From positions 1-64,000 of the forward strand of contig FTLJ01000350.1 of the NCBI GenBank assembly GCA_900155495.1: 64,000 nt of DNA, given 5' to 3'. A model generated the notes under the pieces. It saw only the letters and a program-made list of their open reading frames with translations. It made no database searches and had not been told where the DNA came from. Shown piece after piece: positions 10,699 to 21,712 of the stretch; within the stretch, counting starts at the first letter, position 1; each line of letters begins with the position of its first letter. Both the position numbers and the translations under genes were made by a program. Source of the DNA: Porogramme epimiltina. Taxonomy: Eukaryota > Basidiomycota > Agaricomycetes > Polyporales > Polyporaceae.

Positions 10699-11903
10699 AT
10701 GATTGCCCTCCAGTTGGCTTCCGCGCTCTTGTTTGCGATGAGGGCACTTTCAGTTGGCCCACTTCCAGGCGAGATCAAATACCTTGTCACATTCGGCGAC
10801 TCCTACACTGATGTCGTGAGCTCATCTGTTCCAGTTTTCCCCCTCTTGACTTGACTCGTTTACCCCTTGATTCATAGGACGGCCACGCTGACGGTGGAAT
10901 TCTATGGCCCGTCTTTGCCGCACAAGACGGACGATTCTCGCTCTTCCCCTTCGCCAAGTCTGGGGCGACGTGTTCGAACGCACTTACCCCGCGCAACTTC
11001 CCGTCCGTGTTTGGCGACGAACTACCGGCATACTTCGCAGCCAAGGCAAACGGCTCGCTCGGGCACCTGACTCCGGCAGAAACAGTGTACACACTGTGGA
11101 TAGGGACTAACGACGTCGGCGTCGGTACGCTCCTCACGGGGCAGCAGACACCAGGTGTCACACTTGTCGACACGGTGTCGTGTGCAGTCAACTGGGTCAG
11201 CACGCTATACAAGTCGGGCGCACGAAACTTCATCTTTCAGAACGTACGAGAATCATCCTCCACTTTTCCAGGAATTATATTGACACCGCGATATGTGCTC
11301 GGACGAACTACAGATGATTCCTCTCGAGACCACTCCACTCTATTCTGCGAATTCATACCCCAGCAGATACTGGACTGCGCAGCGCAACACGACTGAGTGG
11401 AGCATTTTCATGCGCGAGCTGACTACCTCGGGCAATGCGATCGCAAAGCTGATGCTACAAGCCCTCGCACCGACGCTTCCAGGGGCGCACATTGGTAATT
11501 TCTCATCCGCGTCCACTACGCGTCCCGAATAGCTCATTGATCCTTGATTCCAGGGCTGTTCGATTCGCATGCGCTCTTCACGGACATGTTCAACGAGCCT
11601 CAAAACTTCTTGAATGGGACAGCCCCGTTAAACGTCACGGGCGCAGTACACTCGTGTGTTTTCCAACTCAATGAAAGCACGAGTGATCCCGGAGTGTGCA
11701 CGGACGCAACGGGTACCGATGCCGATAGCTTCCTCTGGTGAGCCCGACGCTCTTTTGCATGAGGTAGAGAGCGATCGCTAATTGGAACACTATGCAGGTT
11801 CGACGAGCTTCACCCCTCCGTGCAGGCGGAGCGTGTCGTCGCTGAAATCATCTCTGATGTGATTCACCGGAAGACGGAAAAGTACACCACATGGTTGTCG
11901 TGA
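10699..11903 (+). CDS. Secreted GDSL esterase, CE16 acetylesterase-like
   Basis: Five exons (10699-10815, 10878-11243, 11314-11494, 11554-11737, 11798-11903) encode 317 aa with all frames joined. Residues 1-19 are a signal-peptide-like hydrophobic stretch. Block I FGDSYTD carries the nucleophile Ser35, the GTND block is near residue 117, and the C-terminal FDELH supplies Asp285 and His288. These are the SGNH/GDSL catalytic elements in the order used by fungal CE16 enzymes, which remove acetyl groups from hemicellulose-derived oligosaccharides; substrate is inferred from family. It is the only intact member of a triplicated locus (relics at 1769-2112 and 5505-6200). Several N-glycosylation motifs are present (NGS, NTT, NGT, NVT, NES). 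Confidence 0.87.
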
Positions 11904-13418
11904 GCCGCCTGTGCACGGCGCTGCTGTCCACAAAGTCCTTTGAACGAATGTACATCGTTGATGCCCACTGTCTCGATCATGAACCATGCGTTGAATTTGT
12001 ATCACAAGATGACTAGCTTTCCATGATCATCTCCGTCCACGCAGTCTCTCCCCCCAAGATATTCCCCAATAGCGTTCCAAATTGGACAGAGCTGGTCCAA
12101 CAATGTCCTTAAAGGGAAGGCTTGCGTCGGCGGGCGCCGGGAGGGCGTGGCATCTAGGGCCTAAGAGTATATTAGCTGCAGTTTGATCAGAAGGACGGCC
12201 AGCATTACCCCTCACCGTGGTTCGGTCGATGAGCCCATCACAGTTCGCTTCCCCAAGCACCTAAGCTCCAGAACCTACTAGTCTGCGGAAAGGGTCGTGG
12301 GCTGTGCCGAGCGCGCCAACATTGTTCCGCAGGATTGCTGATTCGATGTCACTTGTAAAACCGTGCCCGTGTGGGAGCGCGGCGCTTTGGACAGCCCCAA
12401 CGCTCATAATACAGGCGGGGTACATTTCTGAAGTACGATGATGGGGCGCCTCAGCTGCCAGTGCGCCGTAAAGATCTGGCAACGGGCAGCCCAGTATGCC
12501 CCCCGTCCGCCTCGATAATCGTCATGGACAGTCCTATGTTGAGCAGGCCGTAGCTGTACCTGAAGGCGAAGTACGAGGGGAGGGAGTATCAGATATTGAT
12601 GGCGAGGCATGGATTGTGGCGTAAAGCTCTTTCCCCACTCAACCGTGATGATTGACATGGGCCGTTCTGGACCACCAGGGTCGTGACCCACACCATTGAT
12701 CAGAGTGGGGTATCGGGTGCTCTAGACTACAAAGATGTCTGTAACATCAGTCAGCCATAAGATAGGAACAATACGAACGGGAACCAAGGTCTGAGATGAA
12801 TGGAAATATGCAACCAGCCTGCTAAGCAAATGATCTTCCTTCTGGTTGGGTCACCGGGTGAGATCAATATCGACCGCGATGATGATGAGTATTCACCACT
12901 GTCAATGTTATACAAGTGGGTAAATGGATGGTCCAAATGGTACATCGTGAGTGAACCACGTGGACCATCGTATTACTGTGACACAGATAAATGACAGTAA
13001 TATCAGAAAGTCCTCTCTTGTAGATTGTGCACGCCATTCGACGTTTATGATGAGGTTTTGCATGTTCCTATACAGGTAGCTCCGCAGCCGGAAGCCCTCT
13101 CCCCGCATCGACAGTGGAGAAAGCATGCCAAATGACTATATTTGAAGGCGACATTTGACACATTGAACACATATGCGGGTGCGGCCGTGATACTTACACG
13201 CCCGGTGCCAGCAGGCATATGTCTAAAACCATTTCCAGCGAAGCAGGATATCATGTTGTTGGGTATTACAAGTGTTCATGGTATGATAAACATCGTGATA
13301 GCTAGCTGCGTAAGACGAGCAGGAGATTCAGTTAGGTGTTGCGATTAGAATGGCCGCAACACACCTCCAGTCTATTCCCCTCCCCCCACAGCTTCCTCTA
13401 GCATCCACTCGCACACGC
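11904..13418. other. Intergenic region, no gene seen
   Basis: About 1.5 kb between the CE16 esterase and the 3' end of the acyltransferase. Only short frames without recognisable motifs, on both strands. Similarity to the upstream array stops near the end of the esterase. Confidence 0.6.
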
Positions 13419-15735
13419 TCAATCCTGACGATCTAACACCTCCTTCGCGCGCGTGACGTAAAGCTCGAACCTGCGCTCGAAGTCTTCGCAGATTTTGCGT
13501 GCGACACCCTCCGTACCGGGAACGCAGTCTGCAGAGAGACCGATAGCAATCCCGCCGGCGTAGGACATGATACCAACCCCGATCGTGCCAGCGCCTGCCT
13601 GAGGGGGTATCGCAATCCACTTTGCGACCTCGACGCCGCTCAGCGTGATCGGCTTCTTGGGGCCGGGAATGCTGTAGGGTGTCCGATTAGTCATGATGTC
13701 CAAGAGCCAGAGAGGAAAGTGACGAGACTCACTTAGTCAAGATCGCGGTGACTGTACGAAGTTTCAATCAGAAAAGCGTATCTGAAGGACAAGGTTAGGA
13801 ACGTCACTCACAGGACTCGAGAGCGACATCAACGATGGGCTTGAGTATGCCCCATCTAACAAGCTTCCCTACCGGATTCCATTCTTGCGACTTCATGAAC
13901 CAAGACAGAGGGAATAGCGCGGGTATCTGGCCGGTGAGCTGCACGACATGGAAGCAGAACTTCGGCCAGTTACTATGCTTGAAGAGGGACAGCTCGTGTC
14001 GACACCTGTGTATGTGCTCGTGGATCTGCCGGATGGTGACGTCGGGGCCTGTGTTGCGAGAAGGCTTAAAGTACACATTGGCCGCTGTGGAAAGATTACG
14101 CATAGACCAATCTCCGGGCTGGCGAAGACTGATGGGTCTAGAAAGGCCTCCGGTGTGAATGAAAGCTGAAGGATCGACTGTACTTGATACGTACATAAAC
14201 ACGCCCATGGGATTCGGGAGAACCTTGTTGACTGCTCGCTTCGCGCGACCCAGCAAAGTCTTCGGCTTTGGCTTCGACTCGGCGACACCAGCGAGGACGT
14301 CCGCCATAACCGCACAGATTACGTCATTGAGTGTAACGTGGCCGACTTTGCTGCGCACGTTGCGGCGCTGGTCCTTTGGCACACCTGCAACGGCGTAGCC
14401 AGGACGGGGACCGGAGAAGGCTTGCTGGCAGAGCTTCACATCCTGCATGCTGAACACGCGGGAGCTGGAGAACTCTCTGTGGGGCGTGCGTCCACCTGGC
14501 TGCTCGGCCGAGACCATGTCGACGCGCCAGAAAGTGAAGAGGAAGAAAGCGGCCATGCGGAGTGCTTGGTATGTGCTCCAGATGTGCGAGGTTAGGGCTC
14601 CGACTACCGTCATGACCCAGAACAAAAGTGCGAGAAGGATGTGAACGAGCGGAGAGATTATGTGATTGGAAGAGTAACGATCGAATGGCTTGAGTGATTT
14701 GTTGTATTCGGACGGGAGAAGGAGTCCACGTTTGGCCTTGTTGAGCTTTTCTACGGCGCTATCCATCATCTTCGAGAGGTCCTCGAAGTAGGAAGTCAAG
14801 TAGAGTTGACTAATGACGAAACCTGTATGCCCAGGATTGTCAGTCATGTGGATATAGTGGGCACACCAAGGCGTATTACCTTGTCCATCGGATAATGTAT
14901 GGTGACTGTACGTGTGCAAGAGAGATGATCAGTTGTGATTCCCCAAACGGACGTCGTGACACACCCTCTAGCAATCACGGCGCAGACAGCCCCGTCGTTA
15001 TCGTGGTAGTTGTCGACGAGGACCATGTCCCAGAGAGGGCGCGAGAGATCCCATTCCTCCGCGATGACTTCCCCAACCTAATGGGGTATGACGTCAGTAA
15101 CCCCAATCCCCAGGTGTGCTCTGGCGATTACTGACGAGGGCGTCAAGCTCGTCCTTGCCCGCAGGTTTGGGGAGAGAGCGACGATGGATGTGGTTGAGAA
15201 CATGGAAGTCGGGGTCGTCGACGAAGGATGAGCCGTGAAAGAGTCGGCCGACCGAGTCTAACTTCTGCCTAAATCGAGGGAACTTGGCTGCTTGTCGTGT
15301 GAGTTGCTGTGAATGCGCTGTTTAGCACATGTCGAATTATATTCCTCGAGGGACTATACTTACTTCGGCCAGATCATCGACGGTAACTTTTCCTTTCATA
15401 AAAAATACTGAAGTACACGCCTGTGGCCGAAAGCGGTCAGGTGAGTGCGCCGAAACATTGATGCGTCGCCTCCCACGTACCGGATTGAAGTCGGTAATGT
15501 CCGACAACATGAGCCAGAAGTTGTCGATACCTCCGATCATTCGCCGCCGCTCCTCGACCTCCTGTGAAATGAGGTCTGCGACGTGGCCGACTGCAGTCTT
15601 CTGCGCCCGCTTCAACTTCTCCTCAACGTCTTCTGGCGCTGGAGGCCTGATGTCTTCATCACCGTAGTAAAAGGACGACGGAGTGCCCGGCGATGCGGCA
15701 TGGCCGTTCATCTCCTTTTTGTACGCTGGTATCAT
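13419..15735 (-). CDS. WS/DGAT-type O-acyltransferase (wax ester synthase / diacylglycerol acyltransferase-like)
   Basis: Eight exons (15481-15735, 15364-15420, 15136-15306, 14965-15077, 14880-14905, 13812-14822, 13733-13751, 13419-13671) give 634 aa in one frame. The N-terminal half has GGIDNFWLML and then, on a 26-nt microexon, the catalytic motif HHTLSDG (about residues 200-206, general HHxxxDG of acyl-CoA-dependent acyltransferases). A hydrophobic stretch (about 265-315: LLALLFWVMTVVGAL and following) suggests membrane association. The C-terminal domain has TLNDVICAVMA and NIPGPKKPITLSG (about 551), the NxPGP signature of the WSD1 C-terminal domain. Likely role: acyl-CoA-dependent esterification of a fatty alcohol, diacylglycerol or sterol-like acceptor; the acceptor cannot be read from sequence. 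The large hydrophobic exon makes it longer than bacterial WS/DGAT (about 450-480 aa). Confidence 0.84.
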
Positions 15736-16072
15736 GAAACTGAGAGGTTTTGAAGCCGCTGAAGTTGCAATGTGTGCTGAGAGTTGGACCCGTGGTGCGG
15801 GAAGGGAGAAGAGCCTGCGACCGGGCCACGCGGAAACCGAACGTCCTTTTGCACAGCATCACTAACTCTAAACGGAATGATGATAATGCCCGGCGGAGCA
15901 TGTGATTTTGATCGTCGGCCGAAAGGACGTTCGAACCCGACGTTGTCCCACATTTATGAGACGAGAAACGCTTGCCTTATAAGAGCGAAGTAATGGTGTA
16001 ACTTGGACCACCTTCAGAAAAAATTGGAACCTTGGGAAAAAGTCACTTCCCGGATGACACCCGCAAAAGTAG
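15736..16072. other. Short intergenic region upstream of the acyltransferase
   Basis: Holds the 5' flank of the minus-strand acyltransferase, with a TATA-like CTTATAAG at about 15977-15984, some 245 bp from the ATG, and the Pol III termination signal of the tRNA-Leu gene. No other gene seen. Confidence 0.5.
16064..16067 (-). terminator. Pol III terminator of tRNA-Leu
   Basis: TTTT on the minus strand, 5 nt past the mature 3' end at 16073. Longer T runs follow at about 16037-16041 and 16018-16023 as backup. Confidence 0.65.
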
Positions 16073-16152
16073 TGATGAGAGTGGGATTCGAACCCACGCC
16101 CTTTCGGACCAGATCCTTAGTCTGGCGCCTTAGACCGCTCGGCCATCTCACC
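16073..16152 (-). tRNA. tRNA-Leu (anticodon AAG)
   Basis: An 80-nt class II tRNA read on the minus strand. The acceptor stem GGTGAGA/TCTCATC has one G-T pair. The D arm contains the A-box-like TGGCCGAGCGGTC. The anticodon stem CCAGA/TCTGG encloses the loop CTAAGGA (anticodon AAG). It has a long variable arm TCCGAAAGGGC, and the T arm is GTGGG/CCCAC with loop TTCGAAT. No intron. The extended variable arm and sequence identify leucine. Confidence 0.95.
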
Positions 16153-18409
16153 TTGAAAACATAAACGCAATGGTTGTTTATCATTCCGGTTCACATCCTC
16201 CGGTCGTAATCGCGGTCAGGCACCGCCGACTTACAAGTCCACGCGAACTCTCTGCACTTCAACAGAAAAAAATCAGAGGGCTGTAACTTTTACGAACTGA
16301 CCCCTCAGGTCGGCGTACTGAGTAACTTGTAGGAACTGTCTTCAACCCTACCCGACATCGTTCAGCTGCACCTGCAGAGTTCTTGTATGGACCAATGACG
16401 AATCTACATTGCAGTCTTCCAGAAATTTCAACAGTAAGTGGATTGGCAGTACTGAGCACTATCGGCACGAATGTCGTACCTCAAGAGCCACGTCTCGAGG
16501 TCAGTTCTCTTCAGCGTGTCACACCCGCTTCCCGAGTCCATCGAGCATGATATGTTCTCCACAATTTCTTCACACGTATACATAGGTCATCTGGCAAAAG
16601 TTTCTCACAACACTACCCCGCGTGAGCACTGCAGCGCGCGCAGGAAGTTAGGGCTGCGTTGCATCTGTCCCCAGGCTCTCTGCTTCGTGAGCACGGGAAC
16701 GCGTGCCAAGTTACGCGTCTATGATAGTCCCCTGTCAATATGTGCACATGCTCACGTATTAGGCATCGAGGTTGAAGCTCAGAGACAGCTCTCACCGTCC
16801 TTAGCCAACTTCACTTGCTACCCGGTTTCTCTCGTCAGGGAAGGACTCCGCGCCCTCGTTGCCAAAGAGAACCCTCCGTTATCAGAATCTACGGACCTGA
16901 AATGCCCGCGCAAAGCCAAGCACACACCACCGTCATAGCACGACGGCCAAAGCCCACGATGTCGCCCGCGGAACTGGCTATGCGATTGGTCGCGCGGTCA
17001 TTAATTCATTCAACGAGCCTCTCATCGAGCGCCACACGGGGTGGACGAATGCACGAGTGGCTTGGCAGCCATAGCGCCATGGCAGTCGTGCAGGCCACGG
17101 ATCGCGGCAATTGACTCTTGTAACGCGCCCAACGGCCGAGTGATGTCGCCGGCAGTAACTGCTCCACGGGTCAGCTGGTACAAGCAGCAGTGCGTTCATT
17201 CCCAGAATCATTGGTATGCTGACGGCGCGAACAACTGCGACTTGAACCGTTAAGCCTTCGAACTCGATGGTAGTACAGGTCATCGCTCTCGTCGAACGCA
17301 AATGCAGTATTCCCCTCAGTTCTCGTAATGTGGCCAGTGCCCCTGACGGTGCCCGTGCCGAGGGAACGGTTACCAAAGACCGAGCACTCACGATCAGATA
17401 ATCGGTCCGATATATCGGGTGCAGCCCACGGTTCCACTGTTCAGGACGAACCGATCTCGCTGAGATCTCATACGACGCTCACGGCCCCCGTTCCCTGGGT
17501 CTGATCCGAGGTAATCGTGATTCACGCCGTCGGGACGGCGGCCTCCGTAATGGGCCACGAGGGACCTCCCCGACCGGTGCGTCATCAAGCAATTCAGTTC
17601 GGGCGGCCTCTCCACGGCTCTGCCTTGCCACAGTGCGATTCAGCTGCGCGGATCCGTTGTCAGCGACTTTTTCATAGAATGGCGTCATCGAAGCGCCATT
17701 TCCGTCGAGCCGTCGGCGGACCTGCGAACGACGGACACCGGCGGGAGTCGTGCGGCCCCGCTACTCGCAGCCACCAGCCAGCCACGAATTAAATCTGTTC
17801 CCGCCTTCTTCCCGCCCAAAGACAACCGGAACCGCGCAGGCCCGCCGCCCGCCCGCACATGGCTGAAACTGCCGACTCGGAAAACAATCGGAAATCCCAA
17901 ACGGGAAACACTGCCCATCCGCGGGACGCCGCCTGGGCATGGCTTGGGCTCGCCCCGAACGGTCTCGCCTTCGTGTGCCGCGCAACGCGCATCAAACGCG
18001 CTGATGTCGACGGCGCACCATGGCCTTCGTCAGAAGCAGCGAACAAGACCATGGGCGGTCGTCTCACTCACTGGCGTCGCAACCGGAATATACGTCTTGC
18101 TGTTGCACGCGAAGACTTCCTCACAAAAATTTGACCTACTAGGCGGCCACTGTGGCAACACACATCACACGGCGCACGCACCCGCAGTTGGATTTTGTGG
18201 TCTGGGCTTCGGCCTTCCCAAAATCGTCCTGTATTCTTCAGCCCAGTGGAGCACACATACAGGCAGCAAATCGAAAGTGAAAACCAAAGAAACGAAAGTA
18301 CGAGCTAACCCGGATTGCGCGGCAGTGGGAGGTGGGGAGAGGGATATGTCGGATCGAACAGTGTAAGTACAGCTAATCGAGGGGAACAAGCAACGGGGCG
18401 CGGACCCGC
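16153..18409. other. Intergenic region, no gene seen
   Basis: About 2.2 kb between tRNA-Leu and the Egh16-like gene. Short frames on both strands show no domain, signal peptide or splice-consistent continuation. The 3' end of the downstream gene is at 18410. Confidence 0.55.
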
Positions 18410-20086
18410 TTAGTTGCGGTAGCGGCGCTGCATGCGGCTGGCTGCGGCCTGCTGGCCGAAGCGCGCGCCGCCTTTGCGGCCCTTGCGGCCCTTCGTCGCG
18501 GCGGTGGTCGTCGCAGCGGCGGCAGAGCCCTCCGTGACGGTGACGGTGACGACACCAGTCGCGGCAGCATCGGTGGCGGTCGCAGTGCCGGTGACAGCAG
18601 CAGCGAGACCATCGGTGGCAGTCTTGACTGGAAGCAGATCGTGTCAGAATGCCATGACGTCACACTAGGCGGGAAGGAGACATACTCTGGCCGAGGAGGG
18701 AGTCGACGTTCGCGGTGTTGAAGAAGCCAACACCAGCGTTGCCAGCGTTGATGGAGGTCGTGCCAGCAGCCTGAGCGGCAGCGGCGTCAGCGTTGGCCTG
18801 GTCGGTGATGTTGGCGTTCTGGCCGCCAGTGCCGGCATCGACCTCAGTGCTGGCAAGGAGGGCGGTGGCCTGGTTGATAGCGAGCGCGACAGCCTTCTTC
18901 AGGTCGATCGCCTGCTGGGTGGTGAGGACAGCGCCGGCAGCCGCCGTGGTGGAGTTACCGCCCTTGGCAGCAGCATCGTCGTGGCCGGCGAGACGGTCGA
19001 TGGGGATGTCGATGGCAGTGCCGGTGACGGTCGAGAGCTCATCGAGGAGTTGGGCAGAGAGGAGCGCGCGCTTCTCGTTGATCTCGCGCTCGACAAGCTC
19101 ACGCTTCTCAACGAGGGGGGAAAGTTCGCGCGCGATGTGCTCAACGAAGCGCTTCTCAACCATCTCGCCGACGGCCTCGCGGCGCTCGGAAGTCGTGTAG
19201 AAGTGGCGGCCGAGGAGCTGGCGGCCAACCTTGTTCTGCTTAGCCTTGCCGGTCTTGGTCGTCTTGCCCGTCGCGGCCTTCGTCGCAGACGCGCTGGCGG
19301 CAGAGGTGGCAGCGGACGCGGTCGCATCCTCTGCAAACAGAGGATCAGTGTCGTACTCAACCCATAGTGAACGCGCTATACGTACGGGAGACAGCAACGC
19401 AGCCACCGAAGGGACCGGCACCGTTCGCGAGGGAAGCGGTTTCGCCACCGTTGTTGAGACGGATCAGGCAAGTGCTGCCCGTACCCGTGCAGGTGACGTC
19501 CGAGGGGATCTGAACGGTGATGAACGAGTCGGCGGGGCCGTTGCTGGTGGATCGTCAGTCACATTGACATAATGTGATAGCGATCCGGGGTACTCACTGG
19601 AGGATACCGTTCACACCGGGGGGCTGCGAAAGAACCTCGATCACGGCCCAGCTGGAGCCAGTCGCGTCGGTGTTGATCTCGGCAGTGAAAGGTCCTCCGC
19701 CATCGGCGTTGACCTGGTGGACACCCATGGTAAGGGTGTTGTTGGTTGGGATCGTGGGGACACCGCCGAAGGCAGTGGAGACCGCCGCCATGGAGGTGGC
19801 AATGTCGATGGAGCCGGCGAGAAGAGTGGCACCGCAGGGGTCTAAACTGGACTTAGCATTGAAAGCGCGCTCAGACACCAAAACACATACTAGTCGCGGT
19901 ATCCTTCAGCACGGGGGTATCGAGCTGGAAGGGCTGCTCCGTGGTACCATTGCGAGGAACCTCGCCGTTAAACGTGACACCAAGACCAACGGCGCTGACA
20001 CCGTTGGCGCCCTGGACGGAGTTGATGAAGGCATGGCCGTAAGCGGACGAAACCGCCAGGGAAAGGAGCGCGATTTGCTTGAACAT
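18410..20086 (-). CDS. Secreted Gas1/Egh16-like protein with Ala/Thr-rich C-terminal extension
   Basis: Five exons (19891-20086, 19598-19841, 19386-19543, 18686-19330, 18410-18627) encode 486 aa. The signal peptide MFKQIALLSLAVSSAYG is followed directly by His18 (HAFINSVQG). The domain at about 18-195 has PRNGTTEQPFQLDTP, NPCGATLLAGSID, GVHQVNADGGGPF (His107) and ANGAGPFGGC, matching the layout of the gEgh16/Gas1 family known from ascomycete infection structures and found as secreted proteins across fungi. The remaining 290 residues are Ala/Thr/Lys-rich, with a charged helical part (ERREAVGEMVEKRFVEHIARE) and a basic end KGRKGRKGG. No enzyme activity is established for the family. A TATA-like ACATAAAAG lies about 205 bp upstream. 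Confidence 0.83.
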
Positions 20087-21633
20087 GTCGAATGTAGCTG
20101 GAGAATTGAAAACGAAGGCGACGCGTGCGGCGGCAGAGGGAAAGTCGACAGAAGAACTGCGCTGAGGTACGGCCCGGCCGGGGGAGAGGAGAAGAATACA
20201 CGGAAAAGGACGAGAAACGGAGAGCGAGGAAAGGCCAGCTACCAGAACCTGTGGTAGGAACTTGGGGAATGTGTCTGGGTGCTCGAAGCGCTTTTATGTG
20301 TCGAGGCCAAGCCTGAAAGCCAAGGACGCCGATGGCAGCCGAGAGCCGGGCCTCGCTGTTGAGACAGGGCGCAGCACGCCTCTTTGATGGTTCTGGAAGG
20401 TTGTTGGGTGGTTGCATCGGAGTTGCATCTCGGGAAATAATATGACCACGCGACATGACTAAGTGCGCTTGAAACGAGTTGAGATCGCGCGCGCTGTGAT
20501 ACTCGATCAGCGAGGCCGTCCCACAGCGGAAGTGCCATACACAGACCGTCTCCATAGACCCTGCTCACAGCAAGGGTAGTTGTTTTCCGCCCACTGCGGA
20601 CGGCGACCCCAAAGACGGTCGTCTCAAGACAAAAGCCTCACGCCCTGGAGGAGGCGCGTCGTCACAACGACATGTATTTGTCGGTGAATGCCGGGCCGGC
20701 ACACCGCGGAGGAAAGCTTACCGCGCGGATTTTGCTGCCAACGATGCACCTGCCGCCTCCTTAGCGCCTGGTGCCTACCGACACGCGGATCCGATCTCGT
20801 GCTGGTGAGCTGCATCATGCCGGGTGCATGTTTCCAGACGTTCTTCCTCTTGTATTTTCGTATCCTCTCTACATGGGCATCAGCTATGGCGGCCGTCCCT
20901 CATGCGCTAAGGATCTCGGTGTTTGGGTGGGCGCGCGGTGTGCAATCTCCGACTTGAGGCACGCTGTGAGAGCAGCGGTGTTGCATTCTACCCCGAATTG
21001 AAGTATGAAATGCTTGTTAGGGCACCCTCTCGCACGACCCGCGCGCATGTCTACTTACGTTTCCCACAAACCGAGTGCTAACAGCCGACTACTGAAGATC
21101 TCAGTTCTTGCCGTCGCATCAGAGCAGAGCCCGGCCCAGAGCCGAATCCATGGTAACGCACTTCCGCCACGCCGCCCCGGGGAGCGGTCCGCCCCTCGAT
21201 GCCTCCCAGCGCGATGGTTGCCAGCTTGTTTTTGCGGGCCGCGAAGCTCGAACAAGCCGCCTGACCCCAAAGGAACGGTCGAAGTCAACCGACCGTTGGG
21301 CACCGCGACATGTCAGCTCCCCTCGAGGCTTGAGCCTTCGTGACGCTATGGGCTTTGATATCGCGATCGGGGGGCCTCCGGTAAGCATTACACGGTCAGG
21401 TATCCCCGAGAACGGCGTACCTGAGGGCGTCTGGAACTCGTCAAGAGCCTAGAGCACAACAACCTCATGTGTCCATACGTCTTATTGGGTGTTGCTCAGC
21501 CAGTAAAAATAGGGCAAAAGAAGAATCATATCGTCATGAGCGTTGAAGCAGGGTAGTGTGGTACTACAGCATGAATGCTGAGCAGCATAACGACTGGAAC
21601 CGGGTCACGGCATTGAGCCAAAACAAACGTGTG
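20087..21633. other. Intergenic region, no gene seen
   Basis: About 1.5 kb from the Egh16-like start to tRNA-Gln. It contains the probable promoter of the Egh16-like gene (TATA-like at about 20289-20298, minus). Other open frames are short and featureless. Confidence 0.5.
21620..21623 (-). terminator. Pol III terminator of tRNA-Gln
   Basis: TTTT on the minus strand, about 10 nt past the mature 3' end. Confidence 0.55.
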
Positions 21634-21712
21634 AGGCGCTACCAGGGCTCGAACCTGGGTTTTGGGAAGATTACATCAGAATCCCAAGTGATAACCACTA
21701 CACTATAGCGCC
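21634..21712 (-). tRNA. tRNA-Gln (anticodon CTG) with 7-nt intron
   Basis: Minus strand. The acceptor stem is GGCGCTA/TAGCGCC, the D arm contains TAGTGTAGTGGTTAT, and the anticodon stem TGGGA/TCCCA encloses 14 nt. Removing a 7-nt intron (TGTAATC) one base 3' of the anticodon leaves the loop TTCTGAT, anticodon CTG. The T arm is CCAGG/CCTGG with loop TTCGAGC. The intron position is the canonical nuclear 37/38 site. Confidence 0.92.

Larger units (their letters stand above)
7260..11903. repeat. Tandem segmental duplication, unit C (most complete)
   Basis: Third copy of the array unit. Its non-coding block at 7320-8460 matches 60-1230 and 3545-4650. Its esterase-upstream block at 9840-10440 matches 1430-1690 and 5005-5460. 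It alone has the intact CE16 gene and the diverged cysteine-rich gene at 9032-9605, which lies between the two non-coding blocks. No supportable gene lies in 7260-9031 or 9606-10698. Confidence 0.75.

Noticed and set aside
10867..11110. Alternative plus-strand frames inside the CE16 gene
   Set aside because: They run out of frame over exon 2; the true frame joins cleanly through five exons with all catalytic blocks.
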